Source: Onthophagus taurus | Taxonomy: Eukaryota; Arthropoda; Insecta; Coleoptera; Scarabaeidae | Direction: 5' to 3' | Assembly (NCBI RefSeq): GCF_036711975.1 | Contig: NC_091966.1 | Span: 23,691,501 to 23,755,500, forward strand | Length of the DNA stretch: 64,000 nt | Part shown: positions 12,101 through 22,269 of the stretch, piece after piece | Numbering within the stretch: position 1 is the first letter of the stretch | Layout: each line of letters begins with the position of its first letter | Translations under genes and position numbers: made by a program | Notes under the pieces: generated by a model | Told to the model about the DNA's origin: nothing | Databases searched by the model: none | Seen by the model: only the letters and a program-made list of their open reading frames with translations

Positions 12101-14304
12101 ATTATCCCTTATCATAGCATTTTTCATAATATTTGTAATCCATCCATAATTTGAACCGCGTTTCTTTCAGTACCTTGAACCAAATTACGGTTTCCTATAA
12201 GCAGGAACTAACCTAATCTATTCCCTTCATTGTTCCTCCTTTATTTGGCCTTGAGACCGGCAGTGATAACTAGTGAGTTACTCAATCCCCCCACTGACCA
12301 TCTTAGGCGAAATTGCATCTATTACAGCAGTGTTTAATGTCTTTGATGTCGTCACAGATTGTTATCACTTGTAGTCATATGAAAGAACTTGAAATCTTTG
12401 TATTCATTAAAAATAGTTATTTCGAAAGCTTTTCTGTTGTTAAAAAAATGAAACTAAATCTGGAAACTGATTGGAGTATTTAATGTTTCTGGTGTTATGT
12501 TGGAACCTTCTATAGAAACAAGTTCAAATTTTTTAAGACACTCTTTTAAAAGACGTGAGATATAACTTGCAAGTTTTTAGTTTAAGCTTAATATCTAGTT
12601 TAGAACTATTAAAAATTATCAGAAATCACCCCAAATCAAGAATAAACAAAAAAAATGTTTAAAGTCTAACTGTAAGATCAATTAATATCTAAAACCGTTC
12701 GCAAATAAATACATAATTAACGATTAAATATCGAATCGTTGAAAAATATGAAATCTTATAAATTGGCGTACTTTTATGATTATTGTTCTAGAATTTTTTA
12801 AAATGGTTAGGTTGAAAATTAATTAATATCGCGTACAATTAACATTTAACTAAATCACTGTAAAGATAAATAATTTAAAACCATTTATTTTTTTAGGTGG
12901 AAAAATTTAGTGGAGAAGCAGTTCAGTTAATAAAACTAAGAAATCCTTTAGGTACTTCAAACGAGTATACAGGATCTTGGTCTTTAGATTCAACAGAATG
13001 GTCCGATGTAAATCCATTGGAACAAGAACGTGTTCAAGCTAAGCTAACAGAAGATGAATTTTGGGTTGCTTACGCTGATTTTATAAAAACGTTTACAAAT
13101 TTAGAAGTTGTCCACTTAGATAGCGATACAAGTCGAGATGAACCAAGTCTTCATAATAAAAACACGTGGCAAATGAGATTGTATCAAGGAAATTGGCAAA
13201 AAGGAGTTTCTGGTGGTGGATGTAGAAATAATCCGGATACGTTTCATATAAACCCTCAATTACAATTATTGTTAAGTGAAATGGAGGAAGTTATCGTTTC
13301 ATTGAATCAACATAGTATAATGGAACCTAAAGTAATCGGGTTCACTGCTTATTCTTTACCAAAAAGTACGACTGAATCTATCGGAAAATTATTTTTTAAG
13401 AAAAATAAATCACTTATTAACTCGCAATACACAAACAGTAGACAAGTAAGTCATCGATGTCAATTAGAACAAGGTGGATATTTAATTCTTCCTACAACTT
13501 TCGAACCTGGCCAAGAATCAGGGTTTACACTTCGCGTTTATTCGAGTAAACCGTTAAAATTAAAACTTTTGGATACACCACCTTATCTTGTTAAATCTGC
13601 AATAGTTAAAGCACCACCATTATTAGACGGGAAAAGTTTTAGCCAATACGAAGCTGTTTTTCTACAATTAGCAGATGAACATCGAACTGTAAACGCTTTT
13701 GAATTACAAGAATTATTAGACGCCTGTCTTCCAAATGATTATATTAAAAGTTGTGCTTCAATTGAAGTTTGCAGACAAGTCGTTTTAACACTCGATGTAA
13801 GTCAATTGTTGCTTTTTTGTCTTTTGACAAACTAAATTCTATTTTAGACAACTGGTACTGGTCGATTAAAATTTAGCGATTTTAAAGATCTTATGTGTAG
13901 TCTTAAACATTGGCAGACAGCTTTTAAAAGTCATACGAAAGAAAAAACAGGAATCTTGAAAGCAGAACGTTTACGAGACGCATTACTCGAAGTCGGATTT
14001 CAATTAAGCAGTGACGTTTTAGCTATTTTAATATTGCGATATATGAGAAAAGATGGCACTTTACGTTTTGGTGATTTTGTATCTGCAATACTTCATCTTA
14101 CAGTATCATTTAGTAAGTTTTTGAATCGTTCATTATTTTCTGATAATAATTAAAAATGTTTTTAGGTATATTTGAAACTAAGGATCCTTTACAAAATGGT
14201 AATATTAAATTGAGTTTGGCAGAGGTATGTTGTGAGAAAGTGTTGGAGCTTTTTTTTAATAATTATTTTTTCTCCAGTGGCTAAAATCATCGTTGACTTG
14301 CTAA
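2915..14304 (+). CDS. CalpC: Calpain-C-like protein, catalytically inactive type (3' six exons; 5' end outside window)
   Basis: Exons 2915-3170, 9404-9662, 12897-13796, 13848-14112, 14166-14224 and 14278-14304 join in frame through canonical GT-AG introns (6233, 3234, 51, 53 and 53 bp) into 587 residues plus a stop. Domains in order: protease core PC1 beginning at the active-site helix, PC2, the C2-like domain III, then the penta-EF-hand region ending EWLKSSLTC. Active calpains have GDCWL; here it is GDRWL, so the nucleophile is Arg. The His of the GHAYS-type motif is Thr in an ungapped alignment (GTNYR). The Asn motif remains (RNPLG), but the usual Trp is Leu. Drosophila calpain-C also lacks catalytic residues, so a non-proteolytic scaffold or regulatory role is inferred. 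The first coding exons, including the anchor helix, lie left of the window. The family assignment is firm; orthology to CalpC is likely. Confidence 0.92.
3440..3780 (+). pseudogene. Mariner/Tc1-family transposase scrap in calpain intron 1
   Basis: Frames broken by stops still show LFTDD (the first catalytic Asp region) and, in another frame, RNAQYWTKQNPDFTLRW, which resembles the residues after DE-x-F in IS630/Tc1/mariner transposases. Neither the terminal repeats nor the rest of the gene are recognisable. Confidence 0.45.
3781..4389. other. Intron filler with short mobile-element ends
   Basis: No gene. A 35-bp block near 4165-4200 (GAAATTATGCCAC..ACTTACAGAAACACC) recurs near 39575-39610, so both are probably ends of one repeat family. 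Confidence 0.35.
4390..5181 (-). pseudogene. Gypsy-type reverse transcriptase, 3'-truncated
   Basis: Reverse transcriptase of an LTR retrotransposon, which copies element RNA to DNA. Seen in order: RPYRLPYAER at the start, LVPKKDGSQRLCVDYRRLN, TLDFMSGYYQIPI, FNKMPFGLVNAPNIF, the catalytic YMDD box, and LDYLGFEI. It ends soon after FLGLCGFFRKF; RNase H and integrase are missing, so the element is truncated on the low-coordinate side. It lies antisense in calpain intron 1, downstream of the gag/protease frame. Confidence 0.9.
5234..6595 (-). pseudogene. Gypsy gag (matrix/capsid part, two zinc knuckles) and protease
   Basis: Two blocks in one frame, split by a single in-frame TGA at 6146-6148. 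The first has an acidic stretch, then a capsid-like region (IRPFDGKGDCAIDTWMEEFE, KKLLRGVAKLFI). The second has two CCHC zinc knuckles (CYNCGEKGHFAAEC, CFNCKQFGHKANYC) and an aspartic-protease motif DLGS followed by VT. The protease block ends at 5234 in a short T-rich run, where the frame shifts by one base into the reverse transcriptase. The element is therefore inactive. Confidence 0.85.
6523..6978 (-). pseudogene. N-terminal gag extension with DEK-like domain
   Basis: Starts with ATG at 6976-6978. Residues about 20-95 follow the pattern of the DEK-protein core: LHRLIF, then LREFQGFSFDEDSDDFNNKL, KDLVACCCVL and a closing LSDLNKL helix. The frame then diverges, and the gag continues in another frame from about 6595, so there is one frameshift in the overlap. 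Inference: this LTR element acquired a host chromatin-type DNA-binding domain at the front of gag. A chance helical resemblance is possible. Confidence 0.5.
6979..7710 (-). other. Probable 5' untranslated/LTR side of the Gypsy element
   Basis: Sequence upstream of gag on the minus strand, without coding capacity. A TGGCGAACGACAATAGG stretch (minus strand, near 7330-7348) could be a primer-binding site. No second LTR copy exists in the window to prove the LTR limits. A near-perfect 15-bp-arm palindrome lies at 7245-7284. Confidence 0.3.
7711..9403. other. Remainder of calpain intron 1; nothing identified
   Basis: AT-rich. Frames of up to about 115 codons occur but show no domain, no splice-compatible context and low-complexity composition. 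The acceptor of the next calpain exon closes the stretch. Confidence 0.4.
9404..9662 (+). CDS. CalpC: Calpain exon: LHGSYEAL to YRIYAVER
   Basis: Acceptor TTTATAG at 9403, donor AGA|GTAAGT after 9662. The first base completes the Lys codon of the previous exon, giving KLHGSYEALKYGS. Calpain hallmarks follow: DLTGGITE, LLDMTSIIT, then the region where active enzymes carry the catalytic His. Here it reads IGTNYRIYAV, with Thr at that position. 259 nt; exits in phase 0. Confidence 0.9.
9850..11080. repeat. Degenerate short-period repeat field (CTGCATCAAGT-like)
   Basis: In about 1.2 kb, variants of CTGCATCAAGT, CTACATCAAG, CTCCATCAAG and TGTATTAAG recur at irregular short spacing. Clear clusters are at 10090-10200, 10290-10410, 10780-10810 and 10875-10955. 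This looks like a very old, diverged minisatellite inside calpain intron 2. No coding frame. Confidence 0.5.
11339..11770 (-). pseudogene. LINE (non-LTR) reverse transcriptase C-terminal scrap
   Basis: Minus-strand frames show FNLLMDKIIEKV followed by a CYVDN box (normally CYADD), then, after frame changes, IYRICIRPI and TRWERIKNF..RDQCGVQ. This is the usual order behind the reverse transcriptase palm in Jockey/RTE-like LINEs. It is interrupted by frameshifts and missing both ends. Confidence 0.6.
11771..12896. other. Rest of calpain intron 2; no gene
   Basis: The minus strand near 11800-12000 may be further decayed LINE sequence, but I see no motif. The rest is unannotated AT-rich intron ending in a strong polypyrimidine acceptor. 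Confidence 0.35.
12897..13796 (+). CDS. CalpC: Calpain exon: RNPLG motif, C2-like domain, first EF-hand part
   Basis: Exactly 300 codons between acceptor TTTTTTAG and donor GAT|GTAAGT. It opens with VEKFSGEAVQLIKLRNPLG. This keeps the Asn of the catalytic triad but has Leu for the Trp of RNPWG. The domain III portion follows (WQKGVSGGGCRNN, then PTTFEPGQESGFTLRVYS), and the exon ends in the helical start of the penta-EF-hand domain (FLQLADEHRTVNAFELQELL). Confidence 0.93.
13848..14112 (+). CDS. CalpC: Calpain exon: penta-EF-hand region
   Basis: Follows a 51-bp intron. Encodes TTGTGRLKFSDFKDLM, LRDALLEVGFQLSSDVLAILILRYM and KDGTLRFGDFVSAILHL, the repeated helix-loop-helix pattern of calpain EF-hands. 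The loops deviate from the best calcium-binding consensus in places. 265 nt; exits in phase 1. Confidence 0.9.
14166..14224 (+). CDS. CalpC: Calpain short exon (EF-hand 5)
   Basis: 59 nt between acceptor TTTTTAG and donor GAG|GTATGT, encoding IFETKDPLQNGNIKLSLAE. The following 53-bp intron ends TTTCTCCAG. Reading through instead of splicing gives a different, non-conserved tail. Confidence 0.85.
14278..14304 (+). CDS. CalpC: Calpain terminal exon
   Basis: 27 nt, encoding WLKSSLTC and TAA. With the Glu that ends the previous exon it forms the EWL motif seen at calpain C termini, which supports this very short last exon. Confidence 0.85.
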   Translation, partial: WLKSSLTC

Positions 14305-14427
14305 AATGCGCTCTTTTTGATGAAAACTGTATATACCAAAAGCAGAAGATGACTACGTATTTATAAATTGTAGATTTAAGTTGTAACATATTTTCTATTA
14401 TTAGTATTTATGTAAAACCTGTGACAC

Positions 14428-14433
14428 AATAAA
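14428..14433 (+). terminator. Poly(A) signal AATAAA for the calpain gene
   Basis: Canonical hexamer 124 bp after the calpain stop codon. It is the first AATAAA in the 3' flank and would give a short 3' UTR. Confidence 0.6.
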
Positions 14434-14439
14434 TATTTT

Positions 14440-15186
14440 TGTACATAATATTTCTTTGAATATGCTTTTTATTTTGTGCCTCAAAAATGCTTCCAAATGT
14501 TGAACAATTAAAAGCTGTTTTTTGAATTAAAAAATGTACAGTTCAAACGAGTCTTTTGATAATATACGAAATCAGTGTCTGCTTAGAAATCGTAAATTCA
14601 ATGATTGCACTATGATATTAGTTGTAATTTCAATTTATTTAGTTCAATAATACAGCACAAAATATATGTACAAAAAAGAGATAAAAAACAAAAAGATTTC
14701 TAAGTTTTTAATACAGATGCAAATCCAAAGAGACAAATTTTAACTAATTTTCATATAAACTAATTTACTGGTCGATCTAGCTGTGTAGTTTGGTCCCCTA
14801 AACCCAAAAATCACATTTAAAATTTTTTCTATGGATACGTTTTGGAGCTATGATTGCAGCATATCTCGAGTTAGAGATGACCGATCTGGTCGTGCTATTC
14901 ATCAAATTAAAGAGTATTGTATAGCCAATCAATGGTATTAATACTTATTCCAATCGGTTCGGTAGTTTTAAAACAATGGCCCATAATATGTGAAAAAGGG
15001 ATTTTTTTAGACAAAATGTGAACCAAAATTCATTCAATATCCGTGGAGAGTCGCAGAAAAATTCTTTATTCCTTCTACGTAAAGTTTGCTCTTTTTAGAA
15101 GACAACAAGGTACGCAGGATGAGAATCGGTGGAGAAATTACCAAAAATTGTGATCTTCTATATGTGAGAGCACAGCTTTTTCTTGT
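14440..15186. other. Intergenic, no gene seen
   Basis: No open frame with recognisable product. Oligo-A and AT-rich stretches only. Confidence 0.4.
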
Positions 15187-15820
15187 ACAGGATGTCCCAA
15201 TTACGATGTCCACATAGGCTATCTCCGAAACTAAAAGAGATAGAAAAAAAGTACCTTACATGTCATGATCTCGTTTTTCGAGTAAATGCTAATGCCGAAA
15301 ACTCCGAACAGCTATCGTCTTTTGTTTTCGCCCTATCGGCAAAAACTAAAAATTTTCGAATATCTCACTTATTATCAAAGAGGGAGTATTATAAATAAAA
15401 CATTATATGGGCAACTTTTTACGAAGAATTCAGTGGGGTAGGTAGAATTTTTTTCCCACCTTTTATTTTCGAGATTGTAGACGTAACTTTATTTTTTTAA
15501 ATGGAAACCATAGTTGTCTATGACCTAAAATAATTTGTTATTTTCTTCTGATCACAAATATATATAGTTTGTAGGGTATATTTCTTATAGTTATTGAATA
15601 ATTAATAAAAATTCATTTTGTTCTATCTAAAACTAATGTATGTATTTAAAAGTTAATGTTGCTATGGTGATAACCATACATACTATGATGGAACATAATG
15701 TATCAAATAACTGCCAAAGTTTGTATTTAAAAATTCGATAACAACTCTGGCATTATGAGCTGGTACGATGCACCAGCATGTTAGGTGTCAAAGTATAACA
15801 AAACTGAATAAAACTTTACA

Positions 15821-16553
15821 ATGAATTTCGAAAATTATGAAAAATGTAACATAATGGAATGCTATATGTTATCAGATAAGAATGCGACGTTAGCCGCGGA
15901 ATTATATTTCACAAGGTATCCGGAAAGAAGACAACCGCACGTAAGAACCTTCAGCCGGTTAGCAGAAAATTTAATAGATTTTTGGTCCTTCCCCAAACCA
16001 CGTGCAAAAACATACCAAGATGGCCTGCAAGAGGATGAAGTCAATGTGTTGGCTTCAGTTGCGATAAATCCATCAACATCGTGCAGAGAAATTGAACAAG
16101 ACGTCTGACCCAAAAGCCGCTGCTCCAGAATATGAAATAAAATTATGTGTAAACCATACAAAGCGGTGCTGACTCATTATTTACGTGCCGGAGATGTCAA
16201 TCCAAGATTAGAATTTTGTAGATGATATTTAGAAAAATTAAATAATCTGCTGTTTGTTCAAAATGTCATCTGGACCAATGAAGTCTCTGAGTGTTCGAAG
16301 AAGGTTGGGGTTCAATGTATGGTATGCCCTTTTAGATAATAGAATGTTGGCATATAGTATCTACCATAAAAACTTAAACTCAGGTAATACCTCAATATAT
16401 CAAGGCAGCACATTGTGCCTTTGGTCGACAATTTGCCATTAAATAAGTCTCAAATGATATATTTTCAATATGACGGAGCACCAGCACATAATGCCAGAGT
16501 TGTTAGTGAATTTTTAAATACTACTACAAACTTTGGCAATAATTGGAAACAAT
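15821..16553 (+). pseudogene. Mariner-like transposase, decayed
   Basis: Begins MNFENYEKCNIMECYMLS, continues with the helix-turn-helix style N terminus (LYFTRYPERRQPH, TFSRLAENL) and NVLASVAINPSTSCREIEQDV, then stops at 16108. Later pieces in shifted frames include an FQYDGAPAHNAR box, the second catalytic Asp of this family. The first Asp region is mutated and the C terminus is missing behind the nested MITE, so it is non-functional. Confidence 0.75.
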
Positions 16554-16973
16554 GGGCACGTTCAGCCGGTGTCAACTGTTGAGTTGCTATATTAGCAGTC
16601 GCGGCTGAACGATACGCTAAGTCAGCGCTGTTACGCAGCAGTTTAGTAAATATCTCAGCGTAAGTAATCTGCGCTTAGTTTGTCAGCGGTTATGAAATTC
16701 TAGGTTAGGATTAATATTTTTTGTTTCTCCTCTTTAATTTTGAAAACTGGCAGAACTGTATAAAATGAAATGAGCCTTAAAATCAACATCATCATCCATT
16801 ATCTCTTGTAATAACACAAAATTTTCAAAAATATTATTGTTAGCCATAGTTTTAGGTTATGCTGAACGGCTAAGTCTCAATTGCTTGTTCAGCCGATTTC
16901 GTTCCGCTGTATTAAAGTTCATACAACTAGCTGACTGATTTAATTCAACTGTTGACACCTGCTGAACGTACCC
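16554..16973. mobile_element. 420-bp PIF/Harbinger-type non-autonomous element nested in the mariner
   Basis: About 28-bp inverted ends, GGGCACGTTCAGCCGG... and ...TGCTGAACGTACCC, flanked by a 3-bp duplication AAT (16551-16553 and 16974-16976). On the minus strand from 16847 it keeps a start codon and MANNNIFENF..LLQEIMDDD, like the N terminus of a Harbinger transposase. It is therefore an internal-deletion derivative. It interrupts the mariner transposase and is younger than it. Confidence 0.7.
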
Positions 16974-17593
16974 AATGTTTTCCATCATGGTATGGTTATC
17001 ACCATAACAACATTAAGTTTTAAATACATACAATAGTTTTAGAAAGAACAAAAAAAAATGATACATTATGTTCCATCATAGTATGTATGGTTATCACCAT
17101 AGCAACATTAACTTTTAAATACATACATTAGTTTTAGATAGAACAAAATGAATTTTTGTTAATTATTCAATAACTATAAGAAATATACCCCACAAACTAT
17201 ATATATTTGTTATCAGAAGAAAATAACAAATTATTTTAGGTCATGGCCAACTATGGTTTCCATTTAAAAAAATAAAGTTACGTCTCAAATCTCGAAAATA
17301 AAAGATGGGAAAAAAATTCTACCTACGCCACTGAATTCTTCGTAAAAAGTTGCCCATATAATGTTTTATTTATAATACTCCATCTTTGATAATAAGTGAG
17401 ATATTCGCGATTGTCGTTTTCGCAAAATTTTTAGTTTTTGCCGATAGGGCGAAAACAAAAGACGATAACTGTTCGAAGTTTTCGGTATTAGCAGTTTCTC
17501 GAAAAACGAGATCATGACATGTAAGCTACTTTTTTTCTATCTCTTTTAGTTTCGGTGATAGCCTATGCGGACATCAAAATATGGGACACCTGT

Positions 17594-18200
17594 TTCGTAC
17601 GTTTCTGAGATTTTACGTGTAGGAGCTATTCATCCCATGCAATCTTTCGATTTAAAATAATTTCAAAATGGCTGCCATATCCAGTGTAGCGGAAGTAACC
17701 TACAACTTCGTTATTTTAAACGGAATGCTGCATTTTTTATTGGATATTTGAATTGAAAAACACTTTTTTTAATAAAAAATCGCAATACAAAATTCACTCA
17801 AACGCCTTGGAAGATGCTTTTACAATAGGAAGATGCCCAGGTTTTTCCTGTTTCTATATTTTTCGGTATTCCTAACGTATATTGCCGTTTTACTTAGTGA
17901 ATTCAGTTTAGCTGAAAAAGGATATTTGAGGTACCAGTGCATTTTATTATTCTTGGAAAATTATCGGTTTTAGAACAAAGGATCTTCGGATACAGGTTTG
18001 TCCCATCTTTTTTTACCTACTTGAACAATATTAAAATAAATACATTTCTCTTGGAAAAGGGAGCATCATAAAAAACCCCACTGTGCCATAACGGAAGGTT
18101 TCGTGGAGAGTAAGATTGCTAGAGTTATTCATTCGAGTTCCATATTCAGCGTTAAACAGTTGTTCACAAATTGTATCGTGTAATATAATTTAATTATATA
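17594..18200. repeat. Repeat DNA shared with 47745-47930; no gene
   Basis: The segment around 17655-17830 matches 47745-47930 (shared CAACTTCGTTATTTTAAA and flanking blocks, both after a GGAAGTA motif). It looks like the subterminal part of a mariner-like family. The rest holds nothing recognisable. Confidence 0.4.
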
Positions 18201-18204
18201 CTTG

Positions 18205-18440
18205 ATTATAAAATGTGTAAAAGACAACGAGTTTTTGAATGTGAAAACGACCCCCTTAATTTCTGTTATGTGTGTGGTGAATGTCGTCAAGAAAAACATG
18301 CGTAAATTTACTAATTCGGTACAAGTAAATTATCTCCAATATTTTGAAATAGCAACTGAAAATCTTCAAGAACAATTGACACCAAGTTTTTTATGTCTTA
18401 ATTGCCATATAAATCTTAGTGGATGGGCGCTCGCAGCGCC
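18205..18440 (+). pseudogene. Remnant of a Cys-rich (FCYVCGE) transposon-associated protein
   Basis: One frame gives CKRQRVFECENDPLNFCYVCGE and is lost about 18 codons later. The 18202-18558 frame then continues with KFTNSV..NYLQYFEIA...FLCLNCHINLSGWA. Together they show a CxxC...CxxC...W arrangement found in insect repeat-associated proteins I know only by pattern. One frameshift separates the halves. Function unknown. Confidence 0.4.
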
Positions 18441-18576
18441 AGAGTATGTATTTCATGTTAATAATACCGGTGTCCGCCGGGAAGGTATACTACTTTGTTT
18501 TGCCGCCATTTTGGTAAACATTAGTCTTGACAGTTTATATTTGGCAGTCGTGAAGTAGAGACGTGGCAAATTTATT

Positions 18577-19625
18577 ATGGAAAAATATTCGGTAAACCAA
18601 CGTGTTTTAATCGTTAAAACATTTTATCAAAATCAATCATCGATTACTGTGATCATGAGAAAGTTACGTGAAATTTTTGGGAGAAACAACGTGCCAACAA
18701 GACGCACTATTTATCGTGTAGTGCATGATTTCGAAGAAAGAGAGACTGTAGCTGATAGGCCCAAGCATGGACCACAACGTACTGCAAGATCGGCTGAAAA
18801 CATTACTGCTGCTCAAGAAAGTGTAGAAGACAATTCATCAACCTCAATTCGACGCCGTGCTCAGGAGCTTGGTCTTCAAAGAACAACTTTGGCCACAATT
18901 TTGCACAAGGATTTGCATTTGTTTCCATTTAAGATTCAGTTGACACAAGAGCTTCTTCCAGAAGACCATTTACGCCGCCGTACATATGCCAATAGGATGT
19001 TACAGCTCGCCCATGACAACCCCGATTTTCATGAAAAAATCATAATGAGTGACGAGGCACATTTTCATTTGAATGGATATGTGAATAAACAGAATAGTCG
19101 GTTCTGAGCAATGGAAAACCCTCAAATTATCCATCAGTCACCTTTGCATCCATTAAAAGTGACAGTCTGGTGTGCAATTTGGTCAGGAGGAATCAGTGGA
19201 GCTTACTTCTTTGAAACTGAAAACGGCGTAACGGTAACTGTCAATGGGGAGCGATATCGTGATATGATTGAAAACTTTTTAACGCCACAACTGCATGCTT
19301 TGGGCTTGATACAGCCAGGATTACAATGGAATTACTACGAGACCTCTTTCCACAACAAGTTATTTCAAGAAATGGTGATGTTGATTGGCCTCCACGGTCG
19401 CCTGATTTGACTGCTCCGGACTTCTTTTTGTGGGGATATCTGAAAAGCAAGGTTTATGCAAACAAACCAGAAACGCTGGAGCATATCAAATAAAATATTC
19501 GTGATGAAATTAATGAAATACCGCGTGAAATGTGTGAGAATGTAATGAAAAATGTGCTCAAAAGGGCTCGCATTTGTGAGGCTAACAGAGGCGGAGATTT
19601 ATCTGATATTGCATTCCATACATAA
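18577..19625 (+). pseudogene. Mariner-like transposase pseudogene
   Basis: ATG at 18577. The N-terminal helix-turn-helix half is intact (RRTIYRVVHDFEERETVADRPKHGP, then TSIRRRAQELGL), followed by LPEDHLRRRTYANRML and the first catalytic Asp in MSDEAHFHLNGYVNKQN. A TGA at about 19106 and later frameshifts break it. The region of the second Asp is replaced by unrelated residues. The C-terminal WPPRSPDLTAPDFFLWGYLKSK is present in a third frame near 19392-19460. Confidence 0.85.
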
Positions 19626-19689
19626 TTGCCGACATTAAATAAAACATTTATCAATATAAGATCCATTCTCTTTCATTTAATCAGAAATT

Positions 19690-19959
19690 ATAAACAAACA
19701 AAGTAGTATAATTACAATAACCGACCGCGTTGGTTTGTTTTTAAAAAGAGTTTTATTTTCAAAAACAATTACACGGAAAATTAAAGTAATTACGAATCAC
19801 AATTTTAACGAATTAAGATGTGGGTTATTAAGAGGTTGATTAATAACTGAATAAACAATAGATTTGTACGTGCTTTTATACTTTTTAACGTTTATCTCTT
19901 CTTCTGGTTTCGGATTACAGCCACTTGTTGGTGTCATCCTCTCTACGCGTCTGGTAACA
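19690..19959 (-). repeat. Probable 3' LTR of an errantivirus-like element
   Basis: On the minus strand a purine tract (AAGGCGGGAGG) is followed at 19959 by TGTTACC, the usual start of an LTR. Inside are a TATA-like GTATAAAAGC and an AATAAAA. The distal limit near 19690 is estimated, since no second LTR copy is in the window. Confidence 0.55.
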
Positions 19960-20245
19960 CCTCCCGCCTTAAGTTGGAAGGTCGCAGCCAACGATGAGAT
20001 CCTTCCTTTCTTTTTGGTGCGTCTTGGGATTTCAATTCTTCCTCCCTTCCCGTGTAGTTTCCAATGAGGCATTTCCTCCTCCGCATTGCTGATGTTAATC
20101 TTGTTGATTTGAAAAACCCTATTTTGGAGAGTTTTCGAATGGGTCTTGAGAATTTCATAATTCCATCTCACTTCGCATTCTTGGGAAATTTGAATGAGAT
20201 GTGGCCCCGTTATTATTTGATTTTCCTTTCTTTCCTCGCATGTTG

Positions 20246-21420
20246 TTACTCATTGGAACTTATTTTTTGTATTGACGGCAATGCTCTTTTATCAATTTGG
20301 TGTTTACATTGTCCCTTTTGGTATCTGTGTTTGAGTAATTGATATTCGCATGGAGTGCCCATTTGAATATCTTTGCTGGTTGTTTGACATAGAAACTTTT
20401 TGTCCTTTATTTCTTGACATTTGTCTCCACTACTAATGTACCGCACATTATTTTCGGCAAGGTACTGGTTTTGGATATTTAGGATTCCAATGGATGAATT
20501 AAAAGATTGTGGGATCGGAAAAATCTGATAATATTGGTATGTTTCATTTTCGCAAAGGGGAATTTCGATGATAAAGTGTATTTTAGTACCCTTACTGTAT
20601 GCCTTTATTGTTAACGTTCTTTCAAGCGCATAGATACTATCTTCCGTAATAGGTAACGGTAATTTTTCTCGTTTGGTTTCTCGTTCAATTTTTAATAATT
20701 CCATCAGTAACAATTCGGTATCTAACATTGTTGGGTGGTAAGTTTGTAATTTTGCGAATGATTTCGCTGTTATTACCTTTTTCATGATGGTATTGATAGT
20801 AGTAATTTCGTTCGTTAAAGCGAATATAATGCCGTAAAGATTCATCTTTTTGTTGGTTTCAATTGCGAAAAAGCTAACATTTTGTAGTGCCTTTCCCAGT
20901 TGTAGAACAACTGCAGAACTTCAGAACAATTTGGTTTCTTTGCAAAATGTCTATATTACGTTTAAATTCATTAACGGCTTTGCTTGAAAGCGAAATTTGA
21001 TCCTTTTGAATTTTGATAATCTTTTCTTGATTCTTCGCTGAAGCTTCTATAGCTTTATCGTATCTTTCCGCGTCCTCTTGATCCAAGTTGCCGGAAATTG
21101 CCTTGATAATACATCCAAGGAAATTTGCCGCTCCTCTACGTGATCTTATTTTGGGTAATAATTGGTTTTTATTAGAGTTCATCAGTTGTCGGTTTGTGTC
21201 TAATGATGACAAAGCATTTTCCAACTCTTAATAATGGGTCTTTGCCTCCTTGCTGTTGTTTAATACTTCGTGTAGTTCATCACATCGATTGTTCATATAA
21301 TTGATTTCTTCGAGTAGCGGTTTTATGTCATATTGGGTGATTATTGTCCAAGTTGAGATTTTATTCTCGGCCGTGCCCAGACATAATGGAAAAAGTGGTT
21401 CTTTTATTTCCATCAATTTG
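20246..21420 (-). pseudogene. Errantivirus-like envelope gene (F-protein type), broken
   Basis: Old insect-retrovirus envelope. The F-type signature is a basic cleavage site (RSRRG) near 21135 followed by a hydrophobic, Ala/Gly-rich segment and a heptad-like helical region. Three minus-strand blocks (21416-21228, 21224-20874, 20845-20246) are separated by one in-frame TAA and by frameshifts near 20890-20860. It lies between an integrase fragment upstream and an LTR downstream, the order expected for env. Confidence 0.7.
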
Positions 21421-21539
21421 ACTTCTGCTACTGCTCCGATGACAGCGCATCTAGAACAAATCCATGCTTCAGGTGTCGTTGATGATACGTTTGATTACCT
21501 CTTTTTGTGCTCACCTCTACGGTGTTATTATCATTAACT

Positions 21540-22116
21540 TTAAGGATAGTGTAAGGACCGAAAAATGGTTTCATGAGTTTACTGCTTTTAGTGACGTTTT
21601 CTACATAAACTTTTTCTCCTACTACCCACTCTGTTTCTTTTGTTTTCTCATTTGTTTTCTTTGAGTGTTTTCTTTTCTTACTTCATCTTTTGCTTTTATT
21701 TTATTATAGAGCAATTTCATCCTTTCTTTATGCTTACTGATCTGATCTTGATAAGTTATTTGATCGTAGAATAAGTTTAGAGGATTTCTCATTTTTATAT
21801 GACCAAATATTATTTCTATCGGTGTCATTCCAGTGGCATTACAAATGCTGTTATTGTATGCTATCAGGGCTGTCTTCATTTGTTGTTCTTTCTGTTTACC
21901 TTCGGTATCTCCCATGCATCTTAAATGCTCAATAAGAGTTGAATGAAATCTTTCGATATTCGATTGGGATTCCGGGTTTTTGGCTGTTCCAAAGTGTAAT
22001 TTGATTTTATGGAGTTCGGCTAGTTCCTTTAATAGTTTGTTGTTAAACTCCGTTCCTTGGTCACTTATTATTTCGTTTGGAACTCCGTAATATGAAAAAT
22101 ATGAGTATATACTCAT
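21540..22116 (-). pseudogene. Errantivirus-like integrase, C-terminal half
   Basis: Starts inside the integrase core: VPNEIISDQGTEF carries the second catalytic Asp, and a Glu lies about 35 residues on (SNIERFH). The Gypsy-type tail (NATGMTPIEIIFGH and a basic Lys-rich stretch) follows. A frameshift near 21640 shifts the end of pol into another frame before env. The 5' part of the element (gag, protease, RT) is absent. Confidence 0.8.
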
Positions 22117-22269
22117 AAAACTACTACTACTACTCTCTACTCTATTAAATATATTTGTTGAACTATTTAATTTATATATGTTTTACACAAAAGTTGGAAT
22201 AGATTGCATTATTTCACATTTTTTATTAATATTTAATATTATTCTTAAATGACTTAATAAATTATTGAT
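22117..22269. other. Junction sequence, no gene
   Basis: Short CTA-rich run, then AT-rich DNA between the truncated errantivirus and the next repeat. Confidence 0.3.

Larger units (their letters stand above)
15187..17593. mobile_element. Mariner/Tc1-superfamily element with about 550-bp inverted termini
   Basis: The left end (CAGGATGTCCC...) and right end (...GGGACACCTG) are inverted copies that stay alignable for more than 500 bp on each side (15188-15750 against 17030-17593). A TA precedes the left end; the right TA is mutated. Between the arms lies a decayed transposase (15821-16553), itself interrupted by a 420-bp Harbinger MITE (16554-16973). A truncated relative is at about 22270-22990. 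Confidence 0.8.

Noticed and set aside
15862..16161. 99-codon minus frame
   Set aside because: Shadow of the mariner transposase on the + strand.
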